NCBI GenBank assembly: GCA_030407315.1
Contig: JALQPE010000468.1
Coordinates: 1 to 64,000 of the forward strand
Direction of reading: 5' to 3'
Origin: Asparagopsis taxiformis
Taxonomy: Eukaryota; Rhodophyta; Florideophyceae; Bonnemaisoniales; Bonnemaisoniaceae
Length of the DNA: 64,000 bases
Positions 63,976 to 64,000 of the stretch are shown one piece after another (the first letter of the stretch is position 1; the number at the start of each line of letters is the position of its first letter). The position numbers and the translations under genes were made by a program. Below the pieces are notes generated by a model. The model ran no database searches. It was not told the origin of the DNA and saw only the letters and a program-made list of their open reading frames with translations.

Positions 63976-64000
63976 GTGACTCACATCTCGGAGATGTCAG

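Larger units (their letters stand above)
55606..64000. mobile_element. Large TIR DNA element 3, left part
   Basis: The left terminus CGTCTGTG at 55606 is inserted in the pol of gypsy 3. It has a B-type arm to about 57215, direct repeat units, a large gene (58483-62343), more repeat units, and unique sequence to the window end. No second terminus was found, so it is longer than 8.4 kb. Confidence 0.85.

Overview
This is a eukaryotic, intron-poor chromosomal window in which a small cluster of host genes has been blown apart by nested transposable elements. No rRNA, tRNA, bacterial operon or CRISPR array was seen. The organism is not identified by any marker gene. Short intronless genes in a repeat-rich background, together with Ty1/copia and chromovirus-type Ty3/gypsy elements, would fit a florideophyte red alga, but that is inference only.

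Host layer: seven genes or gene remnants encode small secreted, very basic, cysteine-rich proteins. All have a signal peptide and two modules of six cysteines. They lie at 16840 (+), 18034 (pseudogene, +), 19038-19517 (-), 24965 (+), 27019-27399 (-), 28323-28805 (-) and 53060 (+, cut in half). With the transposons removed the cluster would fit in roughly 15 kb. Several members have a TATA box 90-100 bp before the ATG.

Transposon layer: (1) a Ty3/gypsy chromovirus at 5068-15491, with truncated gag, pol, a chromodomain, a 1067-codon antisense ORF and a 3' LTR; (2) an internally deleted copia at 20118-23820 with target duplication ATCTA; (3) a Ty3/gypsy at 29289-46451 with 372-bp LTRs that look identical; (4) a copia at 47208-52537 with target duplication ACCCC and a half-tRNA primer site; (5) the 3' part of a minus-strand Ty3/gypsy at 53319-55605.

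Third layer: large DNA elements that share the terminal sequence CGTCTGTG...CACAGACG are inserted inside gypsy coding sequence three times. One ends at 5067 and its left side carries a Plavaka/CACTA-like transposase. One is complete, 32071-43754 (11,684 bp, 2-bp AA target duplication). One begins at 55606 and runs off the window. Their arms come in two kinds, A and B. The interior is built of roughly 390-500 bp units carrying a 34-bp hairpin and a perfect 14-bp palindrome. The third element carries a 1286-codon gene that appears to join a ParB-like domain to a C-terminal 2-oxoglutarate/Fe(II) dioxygenase. The A arms contain an alternating array of splice-site-flanked 12- and 18-nt micro-exon candidates. 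These large elements are the most likely place for an undescribed system.
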